Assembly: GCA_007119835.1 (NCBI GenBank)
Contig: SKOX01000193.1
Location: 1-14,307 of the forward strand
Length of the DNA stretch: 14,307 bases
Reading direction: 5' to 3'
Source of the DNA: Paracoccaceae bacterium
Lineage (GTDB): Bacteria; Pseudomonadota; Alphaproteobacteria; Rhodobacterales; Rhodobacteraceae
Below are positions 5,799 through 13,516 of the stretch, one piece after another. A program made the position numbers and the translations under genes. Below the pieces are notes generated by a model, which saw only the letters and a list, made by a program, of their open reading frames with translations, was not told where the DNA came from and searched no databases. Positions within the stretch are counted from its first letter, which is position 1, and every line of letters begins with the position of its first letter.

Positions 5799-6536
5799 TC
5801 AGGAGACGAAGCCCGCCTGGAGGGCGACGCGCTCGTCGCGCTCCTGCCGCGCCCTGAAGGCCGCCACCACCGCGACGAAGGCCGCCTCGTCGAAGGCGGG
5901 CCAGGGCACGTCCGGGAAGGCGAAATCGGCCTCGGCGGCCTGCCACAACAGGAAGTTCGACACCCGCCGCTCTCCCGACGTGCGAATGACCAGGTCCGGG
6001 TCCGGCAGGCCATTGGTGTCGAGCCGCGCCGCAAGGGCGTCCTCGTCGATCGCCTCCGGGTGCAGGGTGCCGCGGGCAACCTCCCGCGCCAGCGTGCTCG
6101 CCGCCCGCATGATCTCGTTCCGGCCGCCGTAATCGATCGCGACCGTGAGATGCAGCCGCTCGCCCGCCGACGTCCGCTCCTCCATCGCCTGCATCATCGC
6201 GCGAAGCGCGCCTGGCAGACGATGGCGCATGCCGATGAAGCGGACGCGGACCCCGTTGCGCCGCAGCCCCTCGGTCTTGCTCTCGATCTGCTGGCGGAAG
6301 AGGCGCATGAGACCGGTGACCTCGGCCAGCGGCCGGTGCCAGTTCTCGGTCGAGAAGGCATAGAGCGTCAGGTGCGTCACGCCGAGGCCGGGACAGGCCC
6401 TGACGATGCCGCTGACGCGGACCGCGCCTTCCGCATGGCCGGCCGTCCGCAACAGGCCGCGCTCGCGGGCCCAGCGGCCGTTGCCGTCCATGATGATGCC
6501 GACGTGGAGCCCTCGCTCCGGGCGCTCGAAGTCCAT
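5799..6536 (-). CDS. Cis-prenyltransferase, UppS-like (divergent, probably a paralogue)
   Basis: Family enzyme that extends farnesyl diphosphate with isopentenyl diphosphate into a Z-polyprenyl diphosphate, the lipid carrier for wall and polysaccharide synthesis. The 245 residues are full length. Present: HVGIIMDGNGRWA (11-23) with catalytic Asp17, His34, LTLYAFSTENWHRP (56-69), and IRTSGERRVSNFLLWQ (184-199). Two positions differ from E. coli UppS at residues described as metal ligands: His199 is Arg190, and Glu213 is Asp204 (AEADF instead of AYAEL). The classical WPDF is WPAF. The gene is not in the usual pyrH-frr-uppS-cdsA-dxr cluster, so the essential uppS may be elsewhere and this a second copy with another chain length or acceptor. 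It lies 98 nt after the DUF294 gene; its ribosome site is weak. Confidence 0.88.
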   Translation of the reverse strand: MDFERPERGLHVGIIMDGNGRWARERGLLRTAGHAEGAVRVSGIVRACPGLGVTHLTLYAFSTENWHRPLAEVTGLMRLFRQQIESKTEGLRRNGVRVRFIGMRHRLPGALRAMMQAMEERTSAGERLHLTVAIDYGGRNEIMRAASTLAREVARGTLHPEAIDEDALAARLDTNGLPDPDLVIRTSGERRVSNFLLWQAAEADFAFPDVPWPAFDEAAFVAVVAAFRARQERDERVALQAGFVS

Positions 6537-6611
6537 CGCTCGATTATCGTGTGCCTGCCTCGCCGCAGACTATGCCCGCTTCCGGCGGGGAGAGCCAGCG
6601 GCAAACCGGCA

Positions 6612-6629
6612 CCGGCGGGAGGACGCCGG
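6612..6629 (-). terminator. Short hairpin after the DUF294 gene
   Basis: CCGGCG (6612-6617) pairs with CGCCGG (6624-6629) around a 6-nt loop, 5 nt beyond the stop of the DUF294 gene on the minus strand. No T-run. Read-through into the cis-prenyltransferase gene 98 nt downstream is possible. Confidence 0.3.
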
Positions 6630-6634
6630 CGCCG

Positions 6635-8548
6635 TCACAGCTGGTAGTCCTGCGCGAGGCGTGCCTGGAGGCGGCGCGCCTCGCGGAAGGCCTCCTTGAG
6701 GATGCGTCGGTCGAGGTCGTTCAGCGCGTCGGGCGCGATGCGGTTGGACAGCGGCTGACCGGCGGCGGCCTGCTCCTGGTTGACCCGCATCCTCAGCATC
6801 CGGATGTAGTCGTAGGCATCGGTCCAGGCGGCAAGATCGTTCCTCGAGATGCTGTCGCTGGCTGCCACGGCCTCGAACCGATCGACGGTGGCGGTGGCCG
6901 GGGCCTTGCGGGCGAGCGCCCAGATGCGGGCCGCGTCGATGAAGATCGCGACGCCGTTGAGCTTGAGGTCGACCGTGTTCGACTGCTCGCCCTGGCCGGA
7001 GAGGCGGAAGTCGCGGAAGAAGCCCCCGAGCGGCGGCGTGTTCCGCAGCGCGTTCTCGGCCATCTGGCGCTGGAACCGGCTGTTCGGTGCGGCTTTCTCC
7101 ATCAGCCAGGCGCGCAGGTCGCGGGCCCCGCCCTCTGGACCCCAGACCGCGCGGAAGTCGAAGAAGATCGACGCCTTCAGGAGATGCTCGGGCGTGCCCT
7201 GATCGATCCACCGGGCGAAGCGGCCTTTCCACTCGTCGAAGGACAGGCAGCTCTCGGGATTGCGGGCCATGATCTCGGCCGGGCAGAGGGTGAACCCGAT
7301 CTCGTCGAGCGCCCGGTTCACCCGGTCCGCGAACTGCAGGAGCCGCTTGCGGATCGCGTCGGCGCTCTCGCCCGGCGGGACGGTGAAGAGGATGCCGTTG
7401 TCCTGGTCGGTGTTGAGCGTCTGCTCGTGGCGGCCCTGGCTGCCGAAGGCCAGCCAGGCGAAGTCGACGCCCTCGACCTCCGGATGCTCGGGCAGCGTCA
7501 GGTCGAGGACCCGGGCGACGATCTGGTCGTTCAGGAGGGTGATCATCTGGGTGATCTGCCCGACCTTCACGCCCTGGGCCATCATCTGGGAGACGAGCTG
7601 GTGGATGTCGGTGGCGATGGTGGCGAGGTGCGAGACCTTCGTCGCGCGGCCGACCGTCTTGGTGAGGTTCACGAGGCCGACGCGCTGCAGCGAGAACAGG
7701 TCGCGCTCGGAGATCACTCCTTCGAGGCGGCCGTCGTCGTCGACGACGCAGAGGTGGTGGATGCCGTTGTGGGCCATCAGCATCGCCGCCTCGAAGGCGA
7801 AGGCGCTGCCCGTCACCACGACCGGATCGCGGCTCATCACCGAGGCGATCTCCGCCTCGAGCGGCACGTCGCGGAGGGCTACGCGGTTCATCAGGTCCTT
7901 CATGGTGAAGATGCCGAGGGGGCGACGGTCGCCGTCCACCACGACGATGGAACCGACCTTCTCGCGACTGATGCCCTCGAGCGCCTGGCGGATCGGCGCC
8001 TCGGGCGCGCAGGTCAGCGGCTCGCGGAGGGTCTTCTCCTTCAGCGCGATGTTGAGCGAGGTGTCGCCGCCGAGGTCGCGGACGGCGTCCGCCTGGACCT
8101 GGCGCTGGGCCTGCTCGACGAGGCCGCCGAGCCGGTGCTGGCAGAACTCCTCGAACACCCGGCTGCGCTCGCGCAACGCCTCGAAGCCGGCGCGGTCCAT
8201 GGCCAGGCAGACCGCCTCGCCATGGGCGCGCTGGACGTTGCGGACGGGACGGCCGTCGAGCAGGGCGCCGATCGGGAAGCACTCGCCGGGGACGAGCTCC
8301 CAGGCGTTGCCGGAGAGGCGCTCGTCCTCGCCCTGCGCCTCGCCGACGATGCGGCCCTCCCGCAGGATGTAGAGCCACTCCGCCGGTCCGGCATGGGGAT
8401 CGGTCACCGCGTCGCCGTCCGCAAAGCGCAGCGGCCGCAGCCGCGCGGCGAGGAAGTCGAGATCCTGAGGGTCCATCCGGTCGAACGGCGGATGCTTTTT
8501 CAGGAAATCCCGGATCGCGTCTGCGTCTGCGTCGGCGGCCACGGCCAT
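6635..8548 (-). CDS. cNMP-binding / twin CBS / DUF294 nucleotidyltransferase signalling protein
   Basis: Cytosolic 637-residue multidomain protein. In order: a cyclic-nucleotide-binding-like fold (about 14-135, WLYILREGRIVGE and LVPGECFPIGALLDG), two CBS domains (173-222 and 235-290), a GlnD-like nucleotidyltransferase of the DUF294 family with GSQGRHEQTLNTDQDNG (369-385) and a helical DUF294 C-terminal domain (about 490-632). The GS...TDQD motif supplies the metal-binding acids, so transferase activity is plausible; target and nucleotide are unknown. The cNMP pocket lacks an obvious canonical phosphate-binding RAA, so its ligand is uncertain. I chose the ATG at 8548 for its AGGGAG 7-8 nt upstream; the frame runs on to 8650 but through a palindromic, non-coding-looking leader. 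In many proteobacteria such proteins stand beside a DnaQ-type exonuclease and acetate uptake genes; here the exonuclease is the upstream neighbour. Confidence 0.9.
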   Translation of the reverse strand: MAVAADADADAIRDFLKKHPPFDRMDPQDLDFLAARLRPLRFADGDAVTDPHAGPAEWLYILREGRIVGEAQGEDERLSGNAWELVPGECFPIGALLDGRPVRNVQRAHGEAVCLAMDRAGFEALRERSRVFEEFCQHRLGGLVEQAQRQVQADAVRDLGGDTSLNIALKEKTLREPLTCAPEAPIRQALEGISREKVGSIVVVDGDRRPLGIFTMKDLMNRVALRDVPLEAEIASVMSRDPVVVTGSAFAFEAAMLMAHNGIHHLCVVDDDGRLEGVISERDLFSLQRVGLVNLTKTVGRATKVSHLATIATDIHQLVSQMMAQGVKVGQITQMITLLNDQIVARVLDLTLPEHPEVEGVDFAWLAFGSQGRHEQTLNTDQDNGILFTVPPGESADAIRKRLLQFADRVNRALDEIGFTLCPAEIMARNPESCLSFDEWKGRFARWIDQGTPEHLLKASIFFDFRAVWGPEGGARDLRAWLMEKAAPNSRFQRQMAENALRNTPPLGGFFRDFRLSGQGEQSNTVDLKLNGVAIFIDAARIWALARKAPATATVDRFEAVAASDSISRNDLAAWTDAYDYIRMLRMRVNQEQAAAGQPLSNRIAPDALNDLDRRILKEAFREARRLQARLAQDYQL

Positions 8549-8583
8549 GGCGTCTCCCTTTCTCTGCCCGTTCCGGACAAGCC

Positions 8584-8611
8584 GGCACGCGTGGACGTCG
8601 TGCCGCCACGC
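8584..8611 (-). promoter_or_regulatory. Two mutually exclusive hairpins in the DUF294 leader
   Basis: GGCACG (8584-8589) can pair with CGTGCC (8599-8604), or GCGTGG (8589-8594) can pair with CCACGC (8606-8611). The two stems overlap and cannot form together. They lie 36-63 nt upstream of the DUF294 ATG, and may be a conformational switch or just chance in GC-rich DNA. Confidence 0.25.
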
Positions 8612-8627
8612 TCGAAACCCCGTCAGA

Positions 8628-8653
8628 CCCATGGTCCAACTCGAGACCATGGG
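8628..8653. repeat. 9-bp perfect inverted repeat CCCATGGTC / GACCATGGG
   Basis: Arms at 8628-8636 and 8645-8653 flank an 8-nt spacer (CAACTCGA on +), midway in the 142-nt gap between the exonuclease fusion (stop at 8691) and the DUF294 start (8548). It can be a hairpin in the RNA or an operator in the DNA. The T content after it is too low for a classical intrinsic terminator. Confidence 0.5.
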
Positions 8654-8690
8654 CCATCCCCAACCTCGACGCGCCCTGCAGCCTCCCCCG

Positions 8691-10754
8691 TCAGCCCTGC
8701 GAGACGATGGCGCCCCGATGGCGCAGCTGGGCCGCCATGTTGGAAGCCTTCATGACTTCGCCGAAGGTCGTCAAGCCCTGCGCCTCGAGCCGCTCGCAGA
8801 GCTTGAGCAGCAACTCGGCGGTGGCGATCGTGTCGCCCAGCGCGGTGTGCCGGCCGGTGATCGCGATACCGTAGCGATCGCAGAGCGCGTCGAGCGAGTG
8901 GTCCTGCTCCTCCTCGTCGAGCATCTTCGAGATGAGCATGGTGTCGAGCACGGGATTGTCGAAGGTCACGCCGGCTTCGTGCTGCCTGAGCGTGATGAAC
9001 TTCATGTCGAAGGCGGCGTTGTGGCCGACCAGCACCGCATCGTCGACGTAGCTGCGGAACTCCGGCAGGACCTCGCGCAGCGGCGGCTTGCCCGCCACGT
9101 CGGCGTCCGTCAGGCCGTGGAACTTGATCGACGCAGGCGGAATCGGACGGCCCGGGTAGACCAGCCGCTCGAAGCTCTCGCCGGTGAGCAGGCGGCCCTG
9201 CACGACGCGGACGGCGCCGATCTGGATGATCTCGTCGCCCTGCATCGGATGGAGCCCGGTCATCTCGCAGTCGAAGACCACGAAGGGCAGCTCGTCGAAG
9301 CGGCGGCCGGCGAGCGCCGCGTCCCCCTGGTGCTCGCGCATCAGGCCGAAGTCGTAGAATTCCGGGCGCGCCGGCAGGCGGACCTTCTCCGGCTCGAACT
9401 GGGGCCGGTCCGGCGCGAGCAGCGGCAGGCGCAGCAGCGCCGTGCCGGGACGGGAGGCGCGGGTCGACCAGGGCTCAGAGCCGTGACGCTCGAGCACGTC
9501 GCGCAGGCGCTGCGCGCCCGCCTCGACGCTCGACGGCGCCTCGAGCCAGCGCTCGAGCTCGGCCGAGGGCACGGGCTCGCCCTCCCACACCAGATCGAGA
9601 TAGACCCGCCGGTCCCCGAGCATCGGCTCGACATCGATCTCGGTCGCGCCGCTCGTCTCGGCGATCCGGCGGATCAGGGCTTCGAGCGTCTGGATCAGCG
9701 ACAGGCTGTCGCCGTGGAGCCAGAGCGGCAGTCCGACGAGCGTGACCTTGACGCCCGCGCCCTCGAGCTGCGGCTCGAGGCACTGGACGAGGTCGGTGAC
9801 GTAGATGTCGGCCATCGGCCAGCGGCCGAGCATGTGGCCGCGGATCTCCTGGCCGAGCATGTCGAGGGTCTGGGTGATCTGCGTGCTCTCGTCGAGGACG
9901 ACGGCCTCGAAGCGGGCGCGGTCGTCGGGAGCCATGTCGGGAAAGGCGCCCATGGTCTCGGCGGCCGCACGCAGGTTGCCGACCATGCCGCGCAGGTCAC
10001 GGGTGAGCGCCCGCCGGACGCCGTCGCCCTTCGCGAGCAGCTGGAGCTCGCCCGAGATGTCGGTCAGGGTGACGAGGTAGCCCGAGGCCGCGCCGGCGCG
10101 GTCGGTGAGCAGCGCCATGCGGCCGTGCAGGATCCGGTTGGTATCGGGCACGGCGCAGACGAACGGCGCCGAGGTCTCGGCATGGCCGACGTCGCGGTGG
10201 CGGTTCTCGAGCCGGGTCAGGCTGTGGCGGAGCGGCGCGAGCGACAGCACCTCGCCCACCGACCGGCCGAGGCCGACGCGGTCGGGCGCATCGACGAGCT
10301 CCGCCGCCGCCTGGTTGTAGAGCATGATCTTGTGCTGGCGGTTGCAGACGAAGACGCCCTCGCCCAGCGCCTGGAGGATCGCCTCGAGCCAGGCCTTCTG
10401 CGCGTCGACGCGGGCCGCCTCGGACTCGGCCGCCTTGCGGCTCTCGCGGCGGGTGGCGCGCAGGGTGGTGACGACGTCGTCGACCGCCTCGGGCAGTTCG
10501 CCGAGCGCGTGCCAGCCGAGCTGCCCGAGATTGGTGTCCGACGAGCGCGCCTCCAGCACCCCCCGGATACCGCGGACGAGGCGCCGGGAGGGCGCGAGCA
10601 GCCGCTTCTCGGTCCAGAAGCGGATGAGGAGAACAAAGGCGCCGGCGGTGGCGGCGGCGGCGAGGGGACCGCCGAAGAGCGCCGCGGCATAGGCAAGGCC
10701 GGCGGCGAGGGCAGCGACGACAAGTAGCAGCGCCCGCGCGCGCCCGTGGCCCAT
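8691..10754 (-). CDS. Membrane PAS / degenerate histidine-kinase protein fused to a DnaQ-like DEDDh exonuclease
   Basis: 687-residue fusion. Residues 7-45 are one or two membrane helices; 50-120 is a charged, probably coiled linker; 121-235 is a PAS-like sensor (GEGVFVCNRQHKIMLYNQAAAELV). Residues about 245-305 align with a HisKA dimerisation region, but the phospho-accepting SHELR is TRDLR, with Arg252 in place of His. About 312-445 resembles a HATPase fold without clear N-box Asn or DxG motif. Residues 487-655 are a 3'-5' exonuclease of the epsilon/DEDDh class: Asp495 and Glu497 (FDCEMTG), Asp583 (HNAAFD), His636 and Asp641, all present. So the exonuclease looks active and the kinase dead. 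The gene starts 7 nt after the response regulator, implying coupling; its own ribosome site is poor. Substrate (DNA, RNA or small nucleotide) is not deducible. Confidence 0.88.
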   Translation of the reverse strand: MGHGRARALLLVVAALAAGLAYAAALFGGPLAAAATAGAFVLLIRFWTEKRLLAPSRRLVRGIRGVLEARSSDTNLGQLGWHALGELPEAVDDVVTTLRATRRESRKAAESEAARVDAQKAWLEAILQALGEGVFVCNRQHKIMLYNQAAAELVDAPDRVGLGRSVGEVLSLAPLRHSLTRLENRHRDVGHAETSAPFVCAVPDTNRILHGRMALLTDRAGAASGYLVTLTDISGELQLLAKGDGVRRALTRDLRGMVGNLRAAAETMGAFPDMAPDDRARFEAVVLDESTQITQTLDMLGQEIRGHMLGRWPMADIYVTDLVQCLEPQLEGAGVKVTLVGLPLWLHGDSLSLIQTLEALIRRIAETSGATEIDVEPMLGDRRVYLDLVWEGEPVPSAELERWLEAPSSVEAGAQRLRDVLERHGSEPWSTRASRPGTALLRLPLLAPDRPQFEPEKVRLPARPEFYDFGLMREHQGDAALAGRRFDELPFVVFDCEMTGLHPMQGDEIIQIGAVRVVQGRLLTGESFERLVYPGRPIPPASIKFHGLTDADVAGKPPLREVLPEFRSYVDDAVLVGHNAAFDMKFITLRQHEAGVTFDNPVLDTMLISKMLDEEEQDHSLDALCDRYGIAITGRHTALGDTIATAELLLKLCERLEAQGLTTFGEVMKASNMAAQLRHRGAIVSQG

Positions 10755-10761
10755 CGGCTGC

Positions 10762-11142
<381 letters not shown>

Positions 11143-11241
11143 GGGCATTCCTCCTGCGCTCCGGTCTGGGGGCAAGCGCAACGGCGCCCGAGCCGGATTT
11201 TCCCGAACTTAAGCCAAGGACGGGGCGGATGCCACGACAAA

Positions 11242-11270
11242 TAGCCGTCTGCAGGCCGGCAACGCGGCTA
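11242..11270 (-). terminator. Weak terminator candidate after the GT4 transferase gene
   Basis: On the minus strand TAGCCG (which contains the stop codon) pairs with CGGCTA around a 17-nt loop and is followed by TTTG. Stem and T-run are both short, so this is tentative. It would separate the transferase gene from the response regulator, whose start is about 100 nt further on. Confidence 0.3.
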
Positions 11271-12365
11271 GAACAGGCGCGAGAGACCGCGGGGGACGCG
11301 GGTTCGGTTGAGCGACATGACGCCGTAGATCGCGCCGTAGAGGTAGGCCGCGAGGACGAAGAAGGCCGCCGACAGCACCGCGCTGTTCCACGAGAGCATG
11401 ACGAAGGCGCTGGTGGTGAGCGGGAAGGCCCAGGTGACGACGCTGGTCGCGGGGTTGCGCAGCCGGCGCGGCAGGTGGCGCGGCACCAGACGCCGGCCGT
11501 AGCGGCGGTAGGCGAGCATGTGGAAGTGAACCCGGTCGGGCACGCTCATCGAGTAGCCGTCGCGGCGGGACTTGCGGCGCATGGAGGCGAGCGTCTCGAT
11601 CACGGGATAGCCGCAGACGAGCATCGCCGCCCAGGCGGAAACCTCCGGATTGCGCATGACGATCAGCACGCCGAGCGAGGCGAGCAGGAAGCCGGAGAGA
11701 TAGGCGCCGCCGTCGCCGAGGAAGAGCTTGCCGAAGGGAAAGTTGACGACGAAGAAGCCGGCGATCAGGCCCGCGTAGAGCAGCGCGAGCTGGAAGACGA
11801 CCGGATCCCCTGCCCGCTCCGCGATGAAGGCGAAGGCGGCCAGCATGATGAGGCAGGAACCCGAGGCAAGGCCGTTGAAGCCGTCGATGATGTTGACGGC
11901 ATTGGCGACGCCCCCCATCGCGAAGGCGGTGAAGAGTAGCGCGCCGATTGAGAAGGACAGCAGCCAGTCGACGCCCGGGACGTCGACCTCGGCCATCGCG
12001 TAGCCGGTCGTGACGACGAAAAGCGCGCCCGCGCCCATCGTGGCGAACAGCCGGATGCGTGTCGGCACGCGTTTGGTGATGTCCTCGACGAGCCCGGCGA
12101 GCAGCGCCGGCGTCGCGGCGAGGCCGATCTGGGCCCAGAGCGTCGCGAGGTCGGGCGGCAGCAGCGGCCAGACCAGCCAGTAGGCGAGCCCGAGCGCCGC
12201 ACCGCCGATCCGGGGCGTCGGATCGATGTGGAACTTCTGGACGCCGAACGCGCAATCATGGCTGAAACGGCCGTGCCAGCGCTGGGTCGCCACGATCGCC
12301 ATGCAGAGCGCGAGGCTGAAGACGAAAGCCGCGAGGACCGGACCCGCAATGCCTGCCTCGACCAT
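11268..12365 (-). CDS. WecA/MraY-family glycosyl-1-phosphate transferase (GT4, polytopic)
   Basis: Inner-membrane enzyme that moves a sugar-1-phosphate from a UDP-sugar to a polyprenyl phosphate, the first step of O-antigen, capsule or exopolysaccharide units. The 365-residue chain has about 9-11 membrane helices and the family landmarks: HIDPTPRIGG (46-55), GLVEDITKR (91-99), NAVNIIDGFNGLASG (155-169), FLGDGGAYLSGF (215-226) and PDRVHFHMLAYRR (276-288), the last a variant of the HIHH loop. The first acidic pair is Glu94-Asp95 instead of Asp-Asp, which I believe also occurs in WbpL/WecA-like subfamilies. The sugar is not deducible. No other polysaccharide genes are adjacent, although a cis-prenyltransferase, which could make the lipid acceptor, lies 4.7 kb downstream on the same strand. 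Ribosome site weak; start taken as the first ATG giving the usual N-terminal helix. Confidence 0.88.
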   Translation of the reverse strand: MVEAGIAGPVLAAFVFSLALCMAIVATQRWHGRFSHDCAFGVQKFHIDPTPRIGGAALGLAYWLVWPLLPPDLATLWAQIGLAATPALLAGLVEDITKRVPTRIRLFATMGAGALFVVTTGYAMAEVDVPGVDWLLSFSIGALLFTAFAMGGVANAVNIIDGFNGLASGSCLIMLAAFAFIAERAGDPVVFQLALLYAGLIAGFFVVNFPFGKLFLGDGGAYLSGFLLASLGVLIVMRNPEVSAWAAMLVCGYPVIETLASMRRKSRRDGYSMSVPDRVHFHMLAYRRYGRRLVPRHLPRRLRNPATSVVTWAFPLTTSAFVMLSWNSAVLSAAFFVLAAYLYGAIYGVMSLNRTRVPRGLSRLF

Positions 12366-12402
12366 CGCTCGCTCGTCCCCTCGCTGCCGGCTTCGGCCCC
12401 GC

Positions 12403-12416
12403 GGGGGTTAGCCCCC
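12403..12416. repeat. GGGGG-TTAG-CCCCC inverted repeat upstream of the GT4 gene
   Basis: Perfect 5-bp G/C stem with a 4-nt loop, 38 nt upstream of the GT4 start. It may be a leader hairpin of that transcript or part of the end of the hydrolase transcript. The neighbouring 12434-12480 stretch is unusually A/T-rich for the window (GCAAGAAATAGCTGAATCG, then TTTTTT) and is the likeliest place for a promoter, but no clear -35/-10 pair stands out. Confidence 0.3.
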
Positions 12417-12554
12417 TTCTCCCGCCGTGATGAGCAAGAAATAGCTGAATCGTTACCGGGGCGCGATGGCTTTTTTCTGCGGCCCGCGTCCCGACGGCGC
12501 GCTGTTGCCTATCCGTCGCGATGGGCTGCTCTGGCGGGCGCACGGCGGGAACCT

Positions 12555-12580
12555 GCCGCCTGCAGCGGCGCTCAGGCGGC
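12555..12580 (-). terminator. Hairpin overlapping the stop of the hydrolase gene
   Basis: GCCGCCTG (12555-12562) and CAGGCGGC (12573-12580) form a perfect 8-bp stem with a 10-nt loop. The upstream arm includes the stop codon (12572-12574) of the minus-strand hydrolase gene. No T-run follows. It probably marks the transcript end. Confidence 0.4.
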
Positions 12581-13372
12581 GGAACGGCCGAGCGGCGCCG
12601 GCCAGAGGGACGGCCACATCACCGGCGGCGGCAGGGAGCCCACGCCGCGCTCGTCGAGCCAGGCGTTGATCCGCCAGGCGAGGCTCTTCCACGCCGGGTC
12701 GATCGGCAGGCCATGCGCCCGCCCGGAAATGACCTCGGTTTCCGCGCCGAGCAGCGTGCGGATGGTCCAGAGGTCCGACATCGGCACGAAGGCGTCGGCG
12801 TCGCCGGTGACGGCGAGGATCGGCACGCGCCGGACGAGCGGCCAGACCGGCAGGTTCCAGGTCATGCCGTCGATGAGCGCCGCCACCGGCTCGCGCTGCG
12901 GATAGGTCGCGACGCTCGCGATCCAGTCCTCGGGTGTGTCCTCGGTGAAGAGGGCACGGCGGACCATGTCGCGGCCGATCATCGCGCCGCCACCGGCCTG
13001 CACGATCATCATGGCGGCCAGCACGTCGGGGGCCTTCGTCGCGAGATGCATGAACGAGGGGCCGAGCCCGAAGGGCCCGGGCGATGCGACGAGGACGGCG
13101 CCGGCGACGCGGCCCTCGGCGGCGAGATGCTGGGCGACGAAGCCGCCGAGCGAGTGGCCGACGACGACCGGCCGCTCGCCGAAAGCCTCGGCGGCCTGGC
13201 GGGCGCGGCGGACATAGTCGCGCAGCCGCGGCTCGCCCTCGACCGGGCCCGGCAGGCGGGGCGCGGCGACGCGGTGGCCGCGGGCCGTGAACCAGGGAGC
13301 GACGAAGCGCGTCCAGATCTCCGGCCCGGCGAAGGCCCCGTGGAGGAAAAGGATCGGCGGTTTGTCCGTCAT
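12572..13372 (-). CDS. Alpha/beta hydrolase
   Basis: Cytosolic 266-residue serine hydrolase of the alpha/beta fold. It opens with PPILFLHGAFAGPEIW (oxyanion loop HGAF). The nucleophile elbow is GHSLGG with Ser74, the acid is probably Asp193 in VTGDADAFVP, and the catalytic His220 lies in SGRAHGLPID, so the triad is complete and in the right order. A helical lid spans about 105-180. There is no signal peptide. The substrate (ester, lactone or thioester) is not deducible. I chose the ATG at 13372; the open frame reaches 13447 but its N-terminal extension is Cys/Arg-rich, has no ribosome site and covers a palindrome. The last 20 residues are Pro/Trp-rich and look like a non-conserved tail. It is alone on its transcript as far as can be seen: both neighbours are on the same strand but over 140 nt away. 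Confidence 0.88.
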   Translation of the reverse strand: MTDKPPILFLHGAFAGPEIWTRFVAPWFTARGHRVAAPRLPGPVEGEPRLRDYVRRARQAAEAFGERPVVVGHSLGGFVAQHLAAEGRVAGAVLVASPGPFGLGPSFMHLATKAPDVLAAMMIVQAGGGAMIGRDMVRRALFTEDTPEDWIASVATYPQREPVAALIDGMTWNLPVWPLVRRVPILAVTGDADAFVPMSDLWTIRTLLGAETEVISGRAHGLPIDPAWKSLAWRINAWLDERGVGSLPPPVMWPSLWPAPLGRSAA

Positions 13373-13408
13373 GCCGATGTCATAGCAGCGGGCGAGCCGC
13401 CTGTCGAG

Positions 13409-13423
13409 TGCTGCACTGCAGCA
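13409..13423. promoter_or_regulatory. 15-bp palindrome TGCTGCA-C-TGCAGCA upstream of the hydrolase gene
   Basis: Perfect 7-bp arms around one base, 37-51 bp upstream of the hydrolase ATG, in the 144-bp gap. The core CTGC-N3-GCAG resembles the TGC-rich sites described for PhaR repressors of polyhydroxyalkanoate granule genes, but one short match is weak evidence. Other dimeric repressors are equally possible. Confidence 0.35.
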
Positions 13424-13516
13424 TAAGCGGCATGCGTGGCCGGGCACCGCCTCTCCGGGCTGCGGGCCTGCCTCGATTTTCCGTCCCTTTGCAGATGCTT
13501 GCCAGCGGAGGCTCCA

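Noticed and set aside
5794..5803. 10-bp palindrome CCTGATCAGG at the stop of the cis-prenyltransferase gene
   Set aside because: It has no spacer for a hairpin loop, includes the stop codon, and one such 10-mer is expected by chance.
8517..8534. Three near-copies of GCGTCT
   Set aside because: They encode an Ala-Asp repeat at the N-terminus of the DUF294 protein; a small slippage repeat, no separate element.
8549..8574. GGAAC on the minus strand (8574-8570) as an EcfG promoter for the DUF294 gene
   Set aside because: At 16-17 nt spacing the -10 would fall on the start codon region and no CGTT-like sequence is there.
8549..8650. N-terminal extension of the DUF294 protein to the ATG at 8650
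   Set aside because: It has no ribosome site, runs through a perfect inverted repeat and has no domain-like sequence, whereas the ATG at 8548 has AGGGAG at good spacing.
13373..13516. Possible frameshifted remainder of DnaE2 between its stop and the hydrolase
   Set aside because: I read the other frames and saw no likeness to the OB region; the space is also too short for it.
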